A stretch of DNA of 64,000 nucleotides from the NCBI GenBank assembly GCA_907165135.1, contig OU015566.1, positions 13,748,157-13,812,156 on the forward strand, given 5' to 3'. Origin of the DNA: Oikopleura dioica (taxonomy: Eukaryota; Chordata; Appendicularia; Copelata; Oikopleuridae). The first letter of the stretch is position 1; the number at the start of each line of letters is the position of its first letter. The notes beneath the pieces are model-generated. The model saw only the letters and a list, made by a program, of their open reading frames with translations. It did not search any database and was not told the DNA's origin. Shown here piece by piece: positions 34,101-45,635 of this stretch. Position numbers and translations under genes: made by a program.

Positions 34101-36347
34101 TGCAACTACATAATTCATACGTATGCCCGTTCAACTTTGTCCAGGGAAGAATTAGCCTGGCAAAAGCTGCGGATCGATAAGATCCAGCGACTTGATTATC
34201 CGATGCGTTGAGCGAGAGGGAGGCAAAGTTCAGTATTTGAACTCCACATCTCTCTAAAGAGCCCTAAAGAATGAAGGATCGATCACGAGTGTTTTCTTTG
34301 TGAATAAAAACAGGAAATAACTCATTTTTAACGAGCTTTTCAATTAGCGATCCAGCAATCGAACAAAATTCTTTTTATCAATTTTAAATAATAAATATTT
34401 TTTAGATGTCAAAACAGAAATTCGGGAGCGCGAAACCGCCGACGAAGTTACCAAAATTGTCTTCAAGAACAGCTACGAAACGAGCATGGCCTGCAAGGAA
34501 CTCTGTCAAAGTTGTCCCTGCTTCAGCAGATTGGATGAAAACGATCAAAATCAGCTGTTTGAGAAGGCGCGCTACGAATTGCTCATTGTAAGTTCAGGAA
34601 GTCGGGTTTTATGATGGGCTTTGGAGGCTTTTGATTTGCTAGAAGTTCTAGCAAGCCGTATCCAATCACAGGCCGTTATTTCCTCTCTCAGCCAATCAAA
34701 TGAGTCAAATTTTCTGCGTAATGCCCGAATGGTCACCCCATTTTATTTTCGGAGAAATATTCTTGCTCATATTTTCGACCAATTGAATCAAACGCTCATT
34801 TGCTTTGGACACTCTTTCGCTCGTGTGCGTGCAAAAGAGTGTTTGAGCATTTGAGCGCCCGAGCAAATGAGCGCGCCGAGCATTTGAGTGTGCTCCGGCT
34901 AGAACAGTATATGGTAGCTTTTAATTGGATAAATGAGGCAATTCTGACTTCTGGTTGGCTAAATGTCTAAGTCAAAAAATATTGCTTTCTGATTGGCTCA
35001 GACATAAAATTATGGCTTCTGATTGGCTAAGAGAACCCATTGAACTCTAGATTTGCTAGGAACCGTATCAGCTCCTAATAGGAGACTCCTGTTCTGAGTG
35101 GTCAAATTTGACCGGCTGATTCTAATATTTGTTGTTGTGGTTAAAAATACGGCTCTATGAGCAGATGCGATAGGTCTCGCGAACGTTCATTTATTTAATT
35201 CCTAATTCAAAATATTTACGCTTGTTTAGGTCTATTCCTATTACCAGAACAAGATGACCATCAAGAAGACCGCAGAGAATTCGAATAACATGATGAAGCA
35301 ACTCATCAACTCGCTGGACAAGTGCGACATCAAGACGTGGGAGGACGTTAAGCTCATCATGCTGCTATCGGTGCTCAGCAGGGATCGTCTGGGCAAGATA
35401 AACGCCATCAGAGACGTCAAACTAATCGAAGAGTAAGTTCGACAGTCTTGGGAAAATTAAATGAACTGATAGAACTTCTATCTGACTGACTATTCCAAGT
35501 TGGAATTTCCAACCTGAAAATCAATCTCATACTAAAGAAGAATCTCTTTTGACCAGCCATAAGCCGCTTGCGGCTTCGAGCAACATAAAACATAAGCCGC
35601 TCGTAGCGCGGCTTTTTGACATTTTATTGGCCGAAGATGCTAGCGGCTTATGGCTTGTCAAAAGAGATTCTTCTTTAGTTGAATTGAAAGGCAATTCAAA
35701 TTTGAGCACATCAGATTCTGGTGTTTTAATTGAAATCGATGTTTTATAAAAAAAAAAGAATTTTCTGCTTGGCAAAGCAAAAAGAAACAAAATTGCCTGT
35801 GCTGAATCTGTTTAATTTGCGTATTTGATTAGCCAAAAGAGCAAATACCGGCTTTGAATTTGCGAACCCCGTTGAACTCGGAACGAACTCGGTGAAAGAG
35901 AGTAGCTGGGAATTGTTCAAAGTCGCTTTTTGTTCAAGAAACTAAACAAAAATCGTGCCATTTCGAAGCTTCAGAGTGCGGCTTGTTTGAGCATAGTTTT
36001 GCGGTCGGTGCAGTTTTTTAAACTTGTTTAGTCGGCATGAAAGTACGCTTCGAAATGGCCTGGGGAAAAGTGGGGTTGAAAAGAAGTCTAGTTCACGAAC
36101 TTCTGCCAAAATTAAATGATGCCAATTTTAGCCAATCGAATGAAACTCATTCTAATCTTTGATTTTCAGATCTTCAAACGAAGTGGTCGCACAAATCGAA
36201 GAACAGTTCGCAGAAGTCGGCGAAGGCGGCCTCAAAAAGTCGATTCTAGTGATGATCGTAATGAGCCAGTTGCGCGAAGTAAACGAGTTCTGGAACCGCT
36301 GCGATCTGGACATCAACGGAGTGCCAAATGAAGAAGAGCAGCACTGA
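31191..36347 (+). CDS. Nuclear receptor transcription factor
   Basis: 477 aa in nine exons with consistent phase: 31191-31316, 32246-32370, 32425-32551, 32786-32916, 32961-33096, 33621-33846, 34406-34587, 35230-35432, 36170-36347. Short A/B region of about 42 residues. The DNA-binding domain starts at [14 protein letters not shown], has P-box [10 protein letters not shown] and a second zinc finger ending [15 protein letters not shown] long polar hinge follows. The ligand-binding domain shows the helix 3-5 signature [16 protein letters not shown]. The C-terminus (VPNEEEQH) has no recognisable AF-2 helix, so it may act as a repressor or be ligand independent; this is inference. The subfamily (NR1 or NR2-like) cannot be fixed by eye. 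An acceptor TTTTATAG sits one base before ATGG, which would fit spliced-leader trans-splicing. Confidence 0.85.
31426..31539. repeat. Foldback element with CTGACTCAGG arms (copy 1)
   Basis: The left arm (ATCTGGGCTCGGAAACCTGTG, GAAAACCTGACTCAGG) is complementary to the right arm (CTGACTCAGGCTTTCTTCACAGGTTGTCAAGCCCAGAT). It lies in intron 1 of the nuclear receptor. Arms of the same element recur singly near 32585, 33475 and 38910. Confidence 0.8.
31931..32025. repeat. Inverted pair of the ACACCCTTAAT motif
   Basis: ATTAAGGGTGCCAACAC at the left and GTGTCGACACCCTTAAT at the right, in intron 1 of the nuclear receptor. Confidence 0.65.
35531..35679. repeat. Long-stem hairpin in nuclear receptor intron 8
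   Basis: The left arm (ACTAAAGAAGAATCTCTTTTGAC, AGCCATAAGCCGC) pairs almost perfectly with the right arm (GCGGCTTATGGCT, GTCAAAAGAGATTCTTCTTTAGT). Stem of about 35 bp, with a centre that repeats AAGCCGC. A MITE-like foldback; a precursor of small RNA is an alternative. Confidence 0.75.
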
Positions 36348-36591
36348 AACGAAAAAAACGAAAAACTGAAAGTTCTATTTTTAATTTATAATTAACGTGA
36401 TCGCGAGTTCTTCATGCAAACTGCCTCCGTTCACCGACACAAGTATTCTTGAGGTGTAGACTTTTATGCATTTATTACCTAATTTTAATTTTATTGGCGA
36501 GTTTATTCATGTTTGCGTTTTTTTTTCTTAATTTATCTTTTCCAAAATCATAGACTAAAAATGAGTCTTCAAGTTTTGATGACCCGCTTTC

Positions 36592-36829
36592 TTAACCCCT
36601 TCCACCATATCTACCAATTTATTGGCAAAGCTCAAACCAATCAAAAACCCATCATCAAAACCGCTACAGACAAGTCTTATTATAAGATCAGCCCCAAAAC
36701 CAATCCCTAAAAAGCTTGGTTTTGGGGGTGACCTTATAATGAAATATGTCTGTATGGGTTGCTGACGATAGATTTTTTGATAGATTTGAGCTTTACCAAT
36801 AAATTGTTCAACATATCCCAGTGGGTTAA
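36592..36829. repeat. TTAACCC-ended foldback, about 238 bp
   Basis: The left (TTAACCCCTT, CAATTTATTGGCAAAGCTCAAA) pairs with the right (TTTGAGCTTTACCAATAAATTG, GTGGGTTAA). The inner arms TTATAAGATCA and CCAAAACCAA are also complementary to their partners. Confidence 0.8.
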
Positions 36830-37631
36830 TTTCTGTCTGACTCTCTTTTGAAATTCAGTAAGATCAGAAGTCCTCCATGATTTTTCAATTCAATATTCAA
36901 TATTCGAGAAAAAAAAAACAAAACCACCGTTCCCAGCTCAATCCTCGCACAGTTAAAAACAAAACTAAAAAAAAAGTTGTTAACACAAAGTAGGTGTACT
37001 CTTCTAGCCTGAAATATTTATAAAAAAAATTTGTTTTTTTTTGCTCTTGAAAAGTTTTCAAATTGTGTCTTCTCATCCCTTTCAAATTCTAATTTTAATT
37101 CTATCCGACCCTTTTTGCCCAAATTTCCTGACTCTTTCTAACTTTGGCATTTTTCAACTCCCTAGTTTTTAAAACAAAGTCTACCCAACTCCAAAGGTCG
37201 TCGTTTCCTGCCCAAATAACAGCGCAAATTGAATTTTGAGATTTTTCAAAAAAAAAATACTCTTCCTTTTTCTTGAAACCAAACAACTACTTTTAAAACA
37301 ACAACCACAACAGCAAACCAAAACAAAAAAATAAGTGACTTACGAAACTTTTGTGAATAGGCCCGTTCAAAAGTTCAAAGAAAAGAAAATCTTCTGCTTT
37401 ACAACTTGTTAAAGTTTATTATTTACGAAAGAAGTGAAACAAAACTGTACATATTATTATTCCAAGATAAACAATGATTGAACTCCCAGTCAATTCTCAA
37501 TTCTTCCGTGTGTTTGTTTGCCTTTTAGAAAATAGAGATTCCAAGGGCCAGGAATTTCTACTGCAGGATTTTAATTAGTTTCTTACATTCTATGGGGTTT
37601 TATGGGTTTCTTATGGGGTAAGCTCCTTGGT

Positions 37632-37860
37632 GAGAATACCACTGCCTGATTGGCTGAAAACCGCAATGGAACGCATCATCTGGGCTCCGAAACCTGTTTG
37701 GAAAACCTGAGTCAGGGCCTGTGAAGCATCTGGTTGATTTTCATGCCCTGACTCACGCTTTCTACACAGGTTATCGAGCCCAGCTTATGAGGTTAGGTCT
37801 AGACTCTAGAGTAAGAATACCGCCCTCTGATTGGCTGAAAATCCCCATAGAACCCATCAT
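37632..37860. repeat. Foldback with CTGACTCAGG arms (copy 2) flanked by direct repeats
   Basis: The core 37681-37784 pairs TGGGCTCCGAAACCTGT with ACAGGTTATCGAGCCCA. It is flanked by a 47-bp imperfect direct repeat (AGAATACC..CCCTGATTGGCTGAAAA-type) at 37632-37680 and 37812-37860. This repeat is too long to be a normal target-site duplication. Confidence 0.75.
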
Positions 37861-38413
37861 TTTATTCTTTTGTTTGTGCATTTTTCATATGACAGTATGG
37901 ACCATACTGTATGGTTGTTTCTTATGGAATCGTTTTCTTTATCTGTTTTTACGTTTTAGTTTTAGATAATATTGAAGCTAAACCAAGGTGATGCTCATTT
38001 TCCAAGTTGATTTTACAATTTCCCTTTCTTTTATTTCATTTTTTTCCGCGTAGTTGACAGTAATTAAGGTTCTTCTCGCAATTTTCATCGAATTTTCGCG
38101 AAATTGAAGAATTCGTTTTTTTGAATTTGGCGCGTATTGATTTAATTTGCTCTCGTCGCTCTTATTTTAATATCGTCTTTTTCTTCATTTTCGCCTTTTC
38201 ATAGAGAATTACTGTCAGTTGCGTTTTACTGTGTCAAATTTTGATGAACAAGGTTTAGTTCGAAAAGATTCAATTCTAGCGTTTTCTTGAACTTTCTATT
38301 TTTCTCCCTTTCTGCGTTTTTGTTTTCTTGCGTCAATATTTCGTCATTTTTTGCATTCTTGAGTTTTGATTTTTCTATTTTCAGAAAGAAAAAAGAGAAA
38401 GAAAAGAAGGAAA

Positions 38414-39848
38414 ATGGCTGCGATTCTTCAGGGCGTTGGAAAATTGGCCGCCACAGCTGGTTTTGTCGGTGTTGCAGTTAATAGCTGCATTTACAATGTT
38501 GATGCTGGATGTAGAGGTGTTATCTTCGATCGATTTAGAGGAGTGCTTCAGGATGTCAAGCAAGAAGGTGAGAAAGATAGAATTGAAGGGCATTTCGGAG
38601 ATGATGATATGTACAGTAACTGGTGTTAATTCAGGCATAAATGAGATAGAGTTACTTCCATTGAAAGCTAGTACTGAAACAAACTCCTAAAATACCTTAA
38701 ATTTGATCATTTTTCTGATCGAAATCGCTGATATTTGATGTTATATATGATGTAATATTTTATGAAACATCCATCTTATCGAAGAACAATTTCGATGAGA
38801 AAAGTGGCTAAATTTGAGGCATTTTAGGACTTCATTTTTGTACCAATTATCATGAGACAGTCTCTCATTGAGACTAACTCTATCAAATTAATGCCTGTAC
38901 TTTCGGGCTCGACAACCTGACTCAGTTTCTCCCTCAGGGTCCATCTATTGAAACAATCCTTTTCTAGGCACTCATTTGCTGATTCCCTTCATCCAAACTC
39001 CACACATCTACGACGTGAAAACGAACCCAAAAATGATCCGAACCGCCACCGGTTCCAACGATTTGCAGACAGTCAACGTTTCTCTTCGAATTCTTTACCG
39101 ACCGGAGCCGGCCAAATTGCCTCAAATCTATTCCGAGCTTGGTTTGGACTACGATGAGCGAGTTTTGCCTTCTATTACTAATGAAGTTTTAAAGGTACGA
39201 GAAAAACACGCGCCCCGGGGCACGATTGATGTTGTTTTAGGCTGTTATTGCTCGATATAATGCGGAAGAGCTGATTACTAAACGTTATACTGTCACTGAA
39301 GCTATTACCAAACTCCTGACTGAACGAGCTGATCAATTCGGGTAAGATAGTAATAAACGCTGCTCGTTTATTTGACGCTCGAAGCCGGAAGTGGCTTCTT
39401 GATTTGTCGAATCATTTTTATCACAAAATAACGCTTTTTTCAACCTCTTTTAAAATTTAGTATTATCCTTGACGATGTTGCTCTTACCCACCTGACTTTC
39501 TCGAACGAGTTCACCTCCGCCGTCGAACAGAAACAGATCGCTCAACAGAAAGCTGAAATGGCTCGATACAGAGTCGAAGAAGCTGAACAGCGAAAATTGG
39601 CCGCCATTATTCGAGCGGAAGGTGATGCTGAAGCTGCCAAGTTGGTTTCTGATGTAAGCTGAAATAGGCGCTTCCGTCCGTTGAATTAATCATTTTAGGC
39701 GATGCAAAAATCGGGCGAAGGCTTGATCGAAATGCGAAAGCTCGAAGCCGCAGAAGAGATCTCGACGAACTTGTCCCGAAACCAGCGCGTCACCTACCTT
39801 CCATCGGGCCAGAATTCCCCTGGTCTCTTGCTGAACTTGCAGAGCTAA
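38414..39848 (+). CDS. phb1: Prohibitin 1 (mitochondrial inner membrane)
   Basis: 274 aa, close to the usual 272. Five exons: 38414-38567, 38968-39194, 39241-39341, 39461-39653, 39699-39848. N-terminal hydrophobic anchor, then YNVDAG and [10 protein letters not shown]. The SPFH/PHB domain contains [15 protein letters not shown] and [10 protein letters not shown], and a coiled coil with [18 protein letters not shown] follows. The end [16 protein letters not shown], then YLPSGQ, is of the PHB1 rather than the PHB2 type. PHB1 forms ring complexes with PHB2 that act in protein quality control and cristae maintenance; PHB2 is not in this window. An acceptor-like TTTTCAG 30 nt before ATG could be a 5'UTR or trans-splice site. 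Confidence 0.97.
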
Positions 39849-40203
39849 AGAACGAGCGAATAGATTCAATTTTACACCAACTGTGAAATAATTAACTGAA
39901 ATACATCCTGCCTCTAGAATTAAGAAGAAAAAACAGCTGTTCATGAGTAACTGACTGAACTATCACGTGTCTCTGAAAAAGATATACCAGCTTTAATTTA
40001 TTATTTCTTCCCTTGTTGTCGTTGGCTTTCGAACTTGCATCTTTCAGCCCTTCTTTCTCTCTGACTCGCAGGAAAAAAAAACATCATAGGAATCAATTTG
40101 AATCGACTCTTATTAAAATTAATTAAAAAAGTTTGTTTACCTTCCCATTCTTCTTCAGAATGGGAATCAGATAATTTAACAAGCCCAAAAAGCCATATCA
40201 AAA
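39849..40203. other. Intergenic between prohibitin and DHX8
   Basis: Holds the prohibitin 3' end and the DHX8 promoter or 5'UTR. The acceptor-like TTCTTCTTCAG near 40150-40159 sits about 45 bp before the DHX8 start. Nothing else is seen. Confidence 0.5.
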
Positions 40204-43200
40204 ATGGTCAAGCTTAAAAAAGAGCTTGGAAAGCTCGAGTACCTATCCTTGGTCTCCAAGGTCTGTACCGAGCTGGACAACCATCTGCAGATGGATGATA
40301 AGGACTTAGCAAAGGAAGGTTTCAAGATTTTTAATGAAAAAGAGAGGGATAATTTGCTCCTTGTTGATCATTTGAACGATGATTTCGTCGACCTATCTTG
40401 AAATCATCAAAGTTCGTGATCGAGCTCGCCCATGAGCACCCGAAATTCGAGTTGTATCGCCAAAAACTCATCGAAAACGGCGCCGACTTTTCCGGCGTCC
40501 TGATGCGTTCGATATTCGACCTGGTTTATCGTATGAAACAGATCGCCAAATCCGGCGATGCTAAAATGATCGAGGATGTCGTGAAGACAGTCGATCCAAA
40601 AATGGCGGAGAAGCGCTCCAAGTTCAGCGGCTTGGCGATTCCGGACGATCCGAGCTTTTCGAAGAAGCTTTTGCAAACGGAAACTGAAGCTGCGGCGGAA
40701 CCAGAAGCTGATGTCGATGATATGATGGCCGCTCTAGAAGGGTTGGCAGCGCCGCCGCAGCAAGAAGAGGAAGAGATTGCGCAACTTCCGGACGAGCCAT
40801 CTTCAAAGTCATCGTCTCGGAGACGAAGCCGCTCTCGCTCACGAGAAAGAAGGCGGCGTTCCAGATCGCGGTCAAGATCACGAGAAGATCGAACTAAAAG
40901 GAGGCGTAGATCTCGCTCCAGGGACTCACGAAGAAGAAGATCTAGTAGATCACGTTCGAGGGAGCGAAATCGCAGCGGAAGAAACCGAGAGCGAGAGCAA
41001 CTCGATAAAGAACCGCAAGTTGGAAAAATCTATAGCGGAAAAGTCACTTCTCTAAAGCATTTCGGCTGCTTCATCACGCTCGAGGGGTTGATAAAACCGG
41101 TCGAGGGCTTGTGCCATATTTCAGAGCTCCGAAATAACGAGCGAGTGAATGAAGTATCAGATGTTGTTGCCCGCTTCCAGCAGGTCAAGGTCAAAGTCCT
41201 GAGCTTTTCTGGAACGCGTACTTCGCTGTCGATGAAGGACGTGGATCAAGCAACCGGCGAAGATCTGAATCCAGATCGATCGGGTCGACTTCTTGCTCGT
41301 CCGGAAATCCCGCAAACCGCGAACTCATCATCCGGCGATTTGCTGATTCGAAATCCGGATAATCCTCTCCTCGATCGTAACACCAAAAGCACAGACGATG
41401 GAACCGCTCCTGGGAGGAATAAAACGGTCGCGAAATTGTCGGACATGGATCGCTGGGAAATAAAACAGCTGATTCAAGCGGGAGCGATCGACGCTTCCGA
41501 ACTTCCAGAGTGGGACGAGGATACGGGCTTGATCTACGATCCAGATGCGGAGGAAGACGAGGATGTGCAAATCGATCTGGTCGAGGATGAACCGCCGTTC
41601 TTAGCCGGCCATACGAAGCAATCAGTAGAGCTGTCGCCAGTTAGAATCGTCAAGAACCCCGACGGCTCGCTCTCTCAAGCGGCCATGATGCAGACTGCGC
41701 TAAGCAAGGAACGAAGAGAGATGAAAATGGACCGGAAGAAGAACGAAAATAACGAAGAAGCGAGCGATTCGCGCCAGTGGAATGACCCGATGAAGAAGGG
41801 ACAGTCCTTCGACAGGGGCTCCGGGGGACCAAGAAATCAAGACATGCCCGAGTGGAAGAAAAAGACCATGGGCGGCGGCGGAAAGGGCTTCGGAAAGAGA
41901 ACGAATTTGACGATCAAAGAGCAGCGGGAAGGACTGCCTATATTCAAGCTTCGAAAACAGCTCCTCCAGGCCGTCGAGGACAATCAGATTTTGATCGTTA
42001 TTGGCGAAACTGGCTCCGGAAAGACAACGCAGATTACGCAATACCTCGCGGAAGAAGGATTCTCAACTACTGGAGTTATTGGTTGTACTCAGCCGAGAAG
42101 AGTAGCTGCGATGTCTGTGGCAAAACGAGTGGCGGAAGAGTGTGGGGTCCAGTTGGGCCAAGAAGTCGGGTACAGCATTCGATTCGAAGATTGCACGAGT
42201 CCAGAGACGAAGGTCAAGTACATGACAGACGGTATGATGCTCCGAGAGTGTCTTGTAGACACAGACTTGTCGCGCTACTCCGTGATTATGTTGGACGAGG
42301 CGCACGAACGGACCATCCACACAGACGTCATGTTCGGATTGCTCAAGAAAGTCATCAAAAGACGCAAAAATCTGAAACTGATCGTGACCTCGGCGACACT
42401 CGACGCCGTCAAGTTTTCGTCATACTTCTTCGAAGCTCCAATTTTCACTATTCCTGGTCGCACCTTCCCCGTCGAGATCATGTATACAAAGGTAAATTGA
42501 GAACTTCAAAATAGCCGAAATAGCCAAGTTTCAGGGTGTTCGTTGATTTCTTAATTTGAACCTCAAAATCAAGTGTTTTTATTTCAAAACAGTGTTGAAA
42601 TTGGAATATTCAGGAACCAGAAACTGACTACCTCGATGCCTCGCTAATCACCGTCATGCAAATCCACTTATCGGAGCCTCCCGGAGACATTCTTCTCTTC
42701 CTCACTGGTCAGGAAGAAATCGACACGAGCTGCGAAATCCTCTTCGAACGAATGAAACAGCTCGGCCCTGACGTTCCAGAACTCATCATCCTTCCTGTCT
42801 ATTCCGCCCTGCCGTCAGAGATGCAGACTAGGATCTTTGAACCGGCCCCGCCGGGGTCAAGAAAGATCGTCATCGCTACCAATATTGCTGAAACGTCACT
42901 GACAATTGATGGAATCTATTATGTCGTTGATCCTGGATTTGTTAAACAAAAAGTCTACAATTCTAAGACTGGCATTGATCAGCTTTTGGTGACGCCCATT
43001 TCACAGGTGAGCTGGTTAAATACAGTATTGTCTTTACTGTCATTCATAGGCACAAGCGAAACAAAGAGCAGGTCGAGCCGGAAGAACTGGTCCTGGCAAG
43101 GCTTACAGGCTTTATACTGAGCGAGCTTACAGGTAATCCAAATAAAAGATCACCTCACAGCTGATAAGAGTTCCCGAAACAACCCTAATTTCAGAGATGA

Positions 43201-44420
43201 AATGTTGCAAACAAACGTTCCAGAAATTCAACGAACCAACATGGCTACGACCGTCCTTTCCCTCAAAGCCATGGGCATCAATGATTTACTAGCGTTCGAC
43301 TTCATGGATCCCCCTCCGATGGAAACATTAATCACAGCCATGGAATCGCTGTATCAACTCGGGGCGCTGGACGATGAAGGCTTGCTCACGCGTCTTGGGA
43401 GGAGAATGGCCGAGTTTCCCCTCGACCCAATGCTTTGTAAAATGCTGATTATGTCCGTTCAATTGGTGAGGGATCAGCGGGTCTGAGGGTGATTGAAAGA
43501 TGATTTAGGGCTGCTCCGATGAGATTTTAACGATTGTTTCGATGTTGAACGTTCAAAACGTCTTCTACCGTCCGAAAGAAAAGCAACAGGTCGCCGATCA
43601 GCGCAAGTCTAAATTCCATCAAGCGGAGGGCGATCACCTTACCCTGGTAATTGACTATTTATCTACTCGATAACTGACTCAAAGTGTGATCTTTCAGCTG
43701 ACCGTTTATAACGCTTGGAAGAATAACAAATTCTCGAACGCGTGGTGTTTTGAAAACTTCATTCAAGGTATGTTTTTGACTTTCTCAATTTTTACGTCAA
43801 TTATGAATCTGGAAAATATCTTCATCTTTTTTGAGACTGCTTACATGAGCTTTCCGTAAAAAAAGATCCGGAATAATTGTGTTATATAAATCCGGTATAA
43901 GGATTTTTTCAGCCCGAACACTGCGTCGATCTCAAGATGTGCGGAAGCAAATGCTGGGGATTATGGACAGACATAAGCTGGAATGCGTCTCAGCCGGAAG
44001 AAACACTGCCAAAGTTCAGAAAGCTATTTGCTCGGGATACTTCCGTCACGCTGCTAAACGAGATCCACAAGGTACTAACGTAGAAAAACGTAAATGAAAC
44101 CCATCCTTTCAGACGGCTACCGTACTTTGGTAGACCAGCAACAGGTCTTCATCCATCCCTCTTCCGCCATGTTCAACCGCCAACCGGACTGGTGCGTTTA
44201 TCACGAGCTCGTCCTGACCTCGAAAGAGTACATGCGAGAAGTGACAGCAATCGACCCCAAGTGGCTGGTCGAACTCGCCCCGCGATTCTTCAAGGCGGGC
44301 GATTCAACCAAACTCTCGATGCAAAAGAAGCAGCAAAAGCTCGAGCCGCTGCACAACAAATTCGAAGAGCCAAATGCATGGCGTATTTCCAGAGCTTTTG
44401 GTCGCCCCGGTCGTCGATAA
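40204..44420 (+). CDS. dhx8: DEAH-box RNA helicase DHX8/Prp22
   Basis: 1203 aa (human about 1220). It releases spliced mRNA from the spliceosome. Nine exons: 40204-40314, 40413-42491, 42614-43006, 43050-43132, 43195-43465, 43509-43646, 43698-43767, 43913-44071, 44113-44420. N-terminal helical region [19 protein letters not shown]; an RS-rich stretch (RSRSRSRE); an S1 RNA-binding domain ([13 protein letters not shown]); helicase motifs [11 protein letters not shown], Ia [31 protein letters not shown] and [10 protein letters not shown] (across an intron); then HA2/OB domains to [12 protein letters not shown]. Intron 1 has GA-AG ends, fixed because exon 1 must end DKDLAK and exon 2 must begin FVIELA. 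AATAAA at 44484. Confidence 0.98.
40315..40412 (+). other. GA-AG intron in DHX8
   Basis: Intron begins GAAGGT and ends TCAAAG. Joining at GCAAAG|TTCGTG gives DKDLAKFVI, one-to-one with the conserved DKDLAEFVI of DHX8. The nearby GT donor would shift frame. Confidence 0.85.
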
Positions 44421-44694
44421 AATACCAATACCGGAATTAGAAAAAATTATTTTTAGCCACAACTTGTTCCATTTTCACTGCGAAATAAAAGGAAATTCAC
44501 ATGTTCAAAATTCAGCATTTTCAATCATCAAAATTTGATCGAAAAAGACGCTCTTGAAGGACTTTCTCAGGGCAAGCAGGTCAATACCAGGTACAAGACT
44601 AACTGAAAAGCAAACAAACAAGTGGCTATCACGGAGGCCGGGGAAGGTTCCAACTTTCGTCCCCTTTTAGAAGTGAAAGAGAGAAATACTGAGG

Positions 44695-45538
44695 ATGAGG
44701 TTATTTGCTGCTCTATTGGGCGCTTCTCACGTGAAAGCTTTCGATGTAGATGAGCACGTGGAAGGGTACAGGCACGCGACTAAATACGTAAACCAACACC
44801 CAGGCGCGGATGGAAATATTCCATGGAAATGATCAGAGCAAGAAATATACTCGCACGTGAGAAGTTCATTTTTCTACTTTATTAACATCCGCAAAAGACC
44901 AGTTTTCCTCCTTGATTTCACGACTTGATGACGCTGCTTTCCTGACTCGCTGGAACACGTGTAATACGAATGGGGATGAGATCCTCGACTTCCAAGAGAA
45001 CCAATCTTGTGTCCGAAGAGTAGCAGAAGCATATGGCTTCCAAGATTCACTCGGAGAGATAATGCAGCAGATGATGTCGGACGCGGAAATTCGCAAGTTT
45101 TATGTAAGAAAAACACAAGATCCTTTGGATTTGAGCTTGTTCAGGGAGGATACTATAATGCTGACAGAAGTCAAACGTACGAACAGTACAAGCATACAGA
45201 AGGCATGTCAGTCCTAGCCGGAGTTTACACGATTTACTTGGTCCACGACTTGAATCAAGACAATTTCTTGAGCCCGAAAGAGCTCGGAGCCGCCTGGGAA
45301 GCTGGAAAAACTCGACTTCATATCAATCCCGAAATGGAAGCCTGGGTCAACGCTAATCGCGGACAATACAAGTATGATCATTCTACTTAATCTTGTTGAA
45401 AAAATTCTTTTCAGGAGACTTTGGGGAATGTCAGATACAGATGGAAACTACAGAACTGCGAATATCCTTGAACTGGCGAACTTTCAACTGGCGACTAGTC
45501 AACTTGCTTTTGAGCATTTTATACTTCACGAAAATTAG
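44695..45538 (+). CDS. Secreted EF-hand calcium-binding protein
   Basis: 214 aa in four exons: 44695-44787, 44903-45103, 45145-45371, 45415-45538. Signal peptide MRLFAALLGASHVKA. Three EF-hand-like loops: NTNGDEILDFQE, DLNQDNFLSPKE and a degenerate DTDGNYRTANIL. The presumptive mature domain has a Cys on each side of the first loop (TCNTN and QSC), as expected outside the cell. Calcium-binding role inferred. Exon 1-2 joining is chosen because GTAAAC to ACCAG gives an open frame; other joins are possible. AATAAA at 45554. Convergent with the next gene, stops 98 bp apart. Confidence 0.75.
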
Positions 45539-45635
45539 AAATAAGAAAACTGCAATAAAGAATGATTTGAAGAAGAATTTGATGAAAAGTTATTTTTATT
45601 TGAACATTTTTTTACAAAAAGGGGGAATGGAAAAT

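Larger units (their letters stand above)
36348..38413. other. Intergenic between nuclear receptor and prohibitin
   Basis: No gene found. Contains a TTAACCC foldback (36592-36829), a second CTGACTCAGG foldback (37681-37784) flanked by a 47-bp direct repeat, and T-rich sequence up to an acceptor-like TATTTTCAG at 38384 just before the prohibitin start. Confidence 0.5.

Noticed and set aside
41852-42514. 220-aa plus-strand ORF overlapping the DHX8 helicase domain
   Set aside because: Frame-shifted shadow of the DHX8 coding sequence.
39849-44694. PHB, DHX8 and EF-hand genes as one operon
   Set aside because: All three are on the same strand, but the gaps (about 355 and 275 bp) are longer than the very short spacers expected for trans-spliced operons, and a poly(A) signal follows DHX8.
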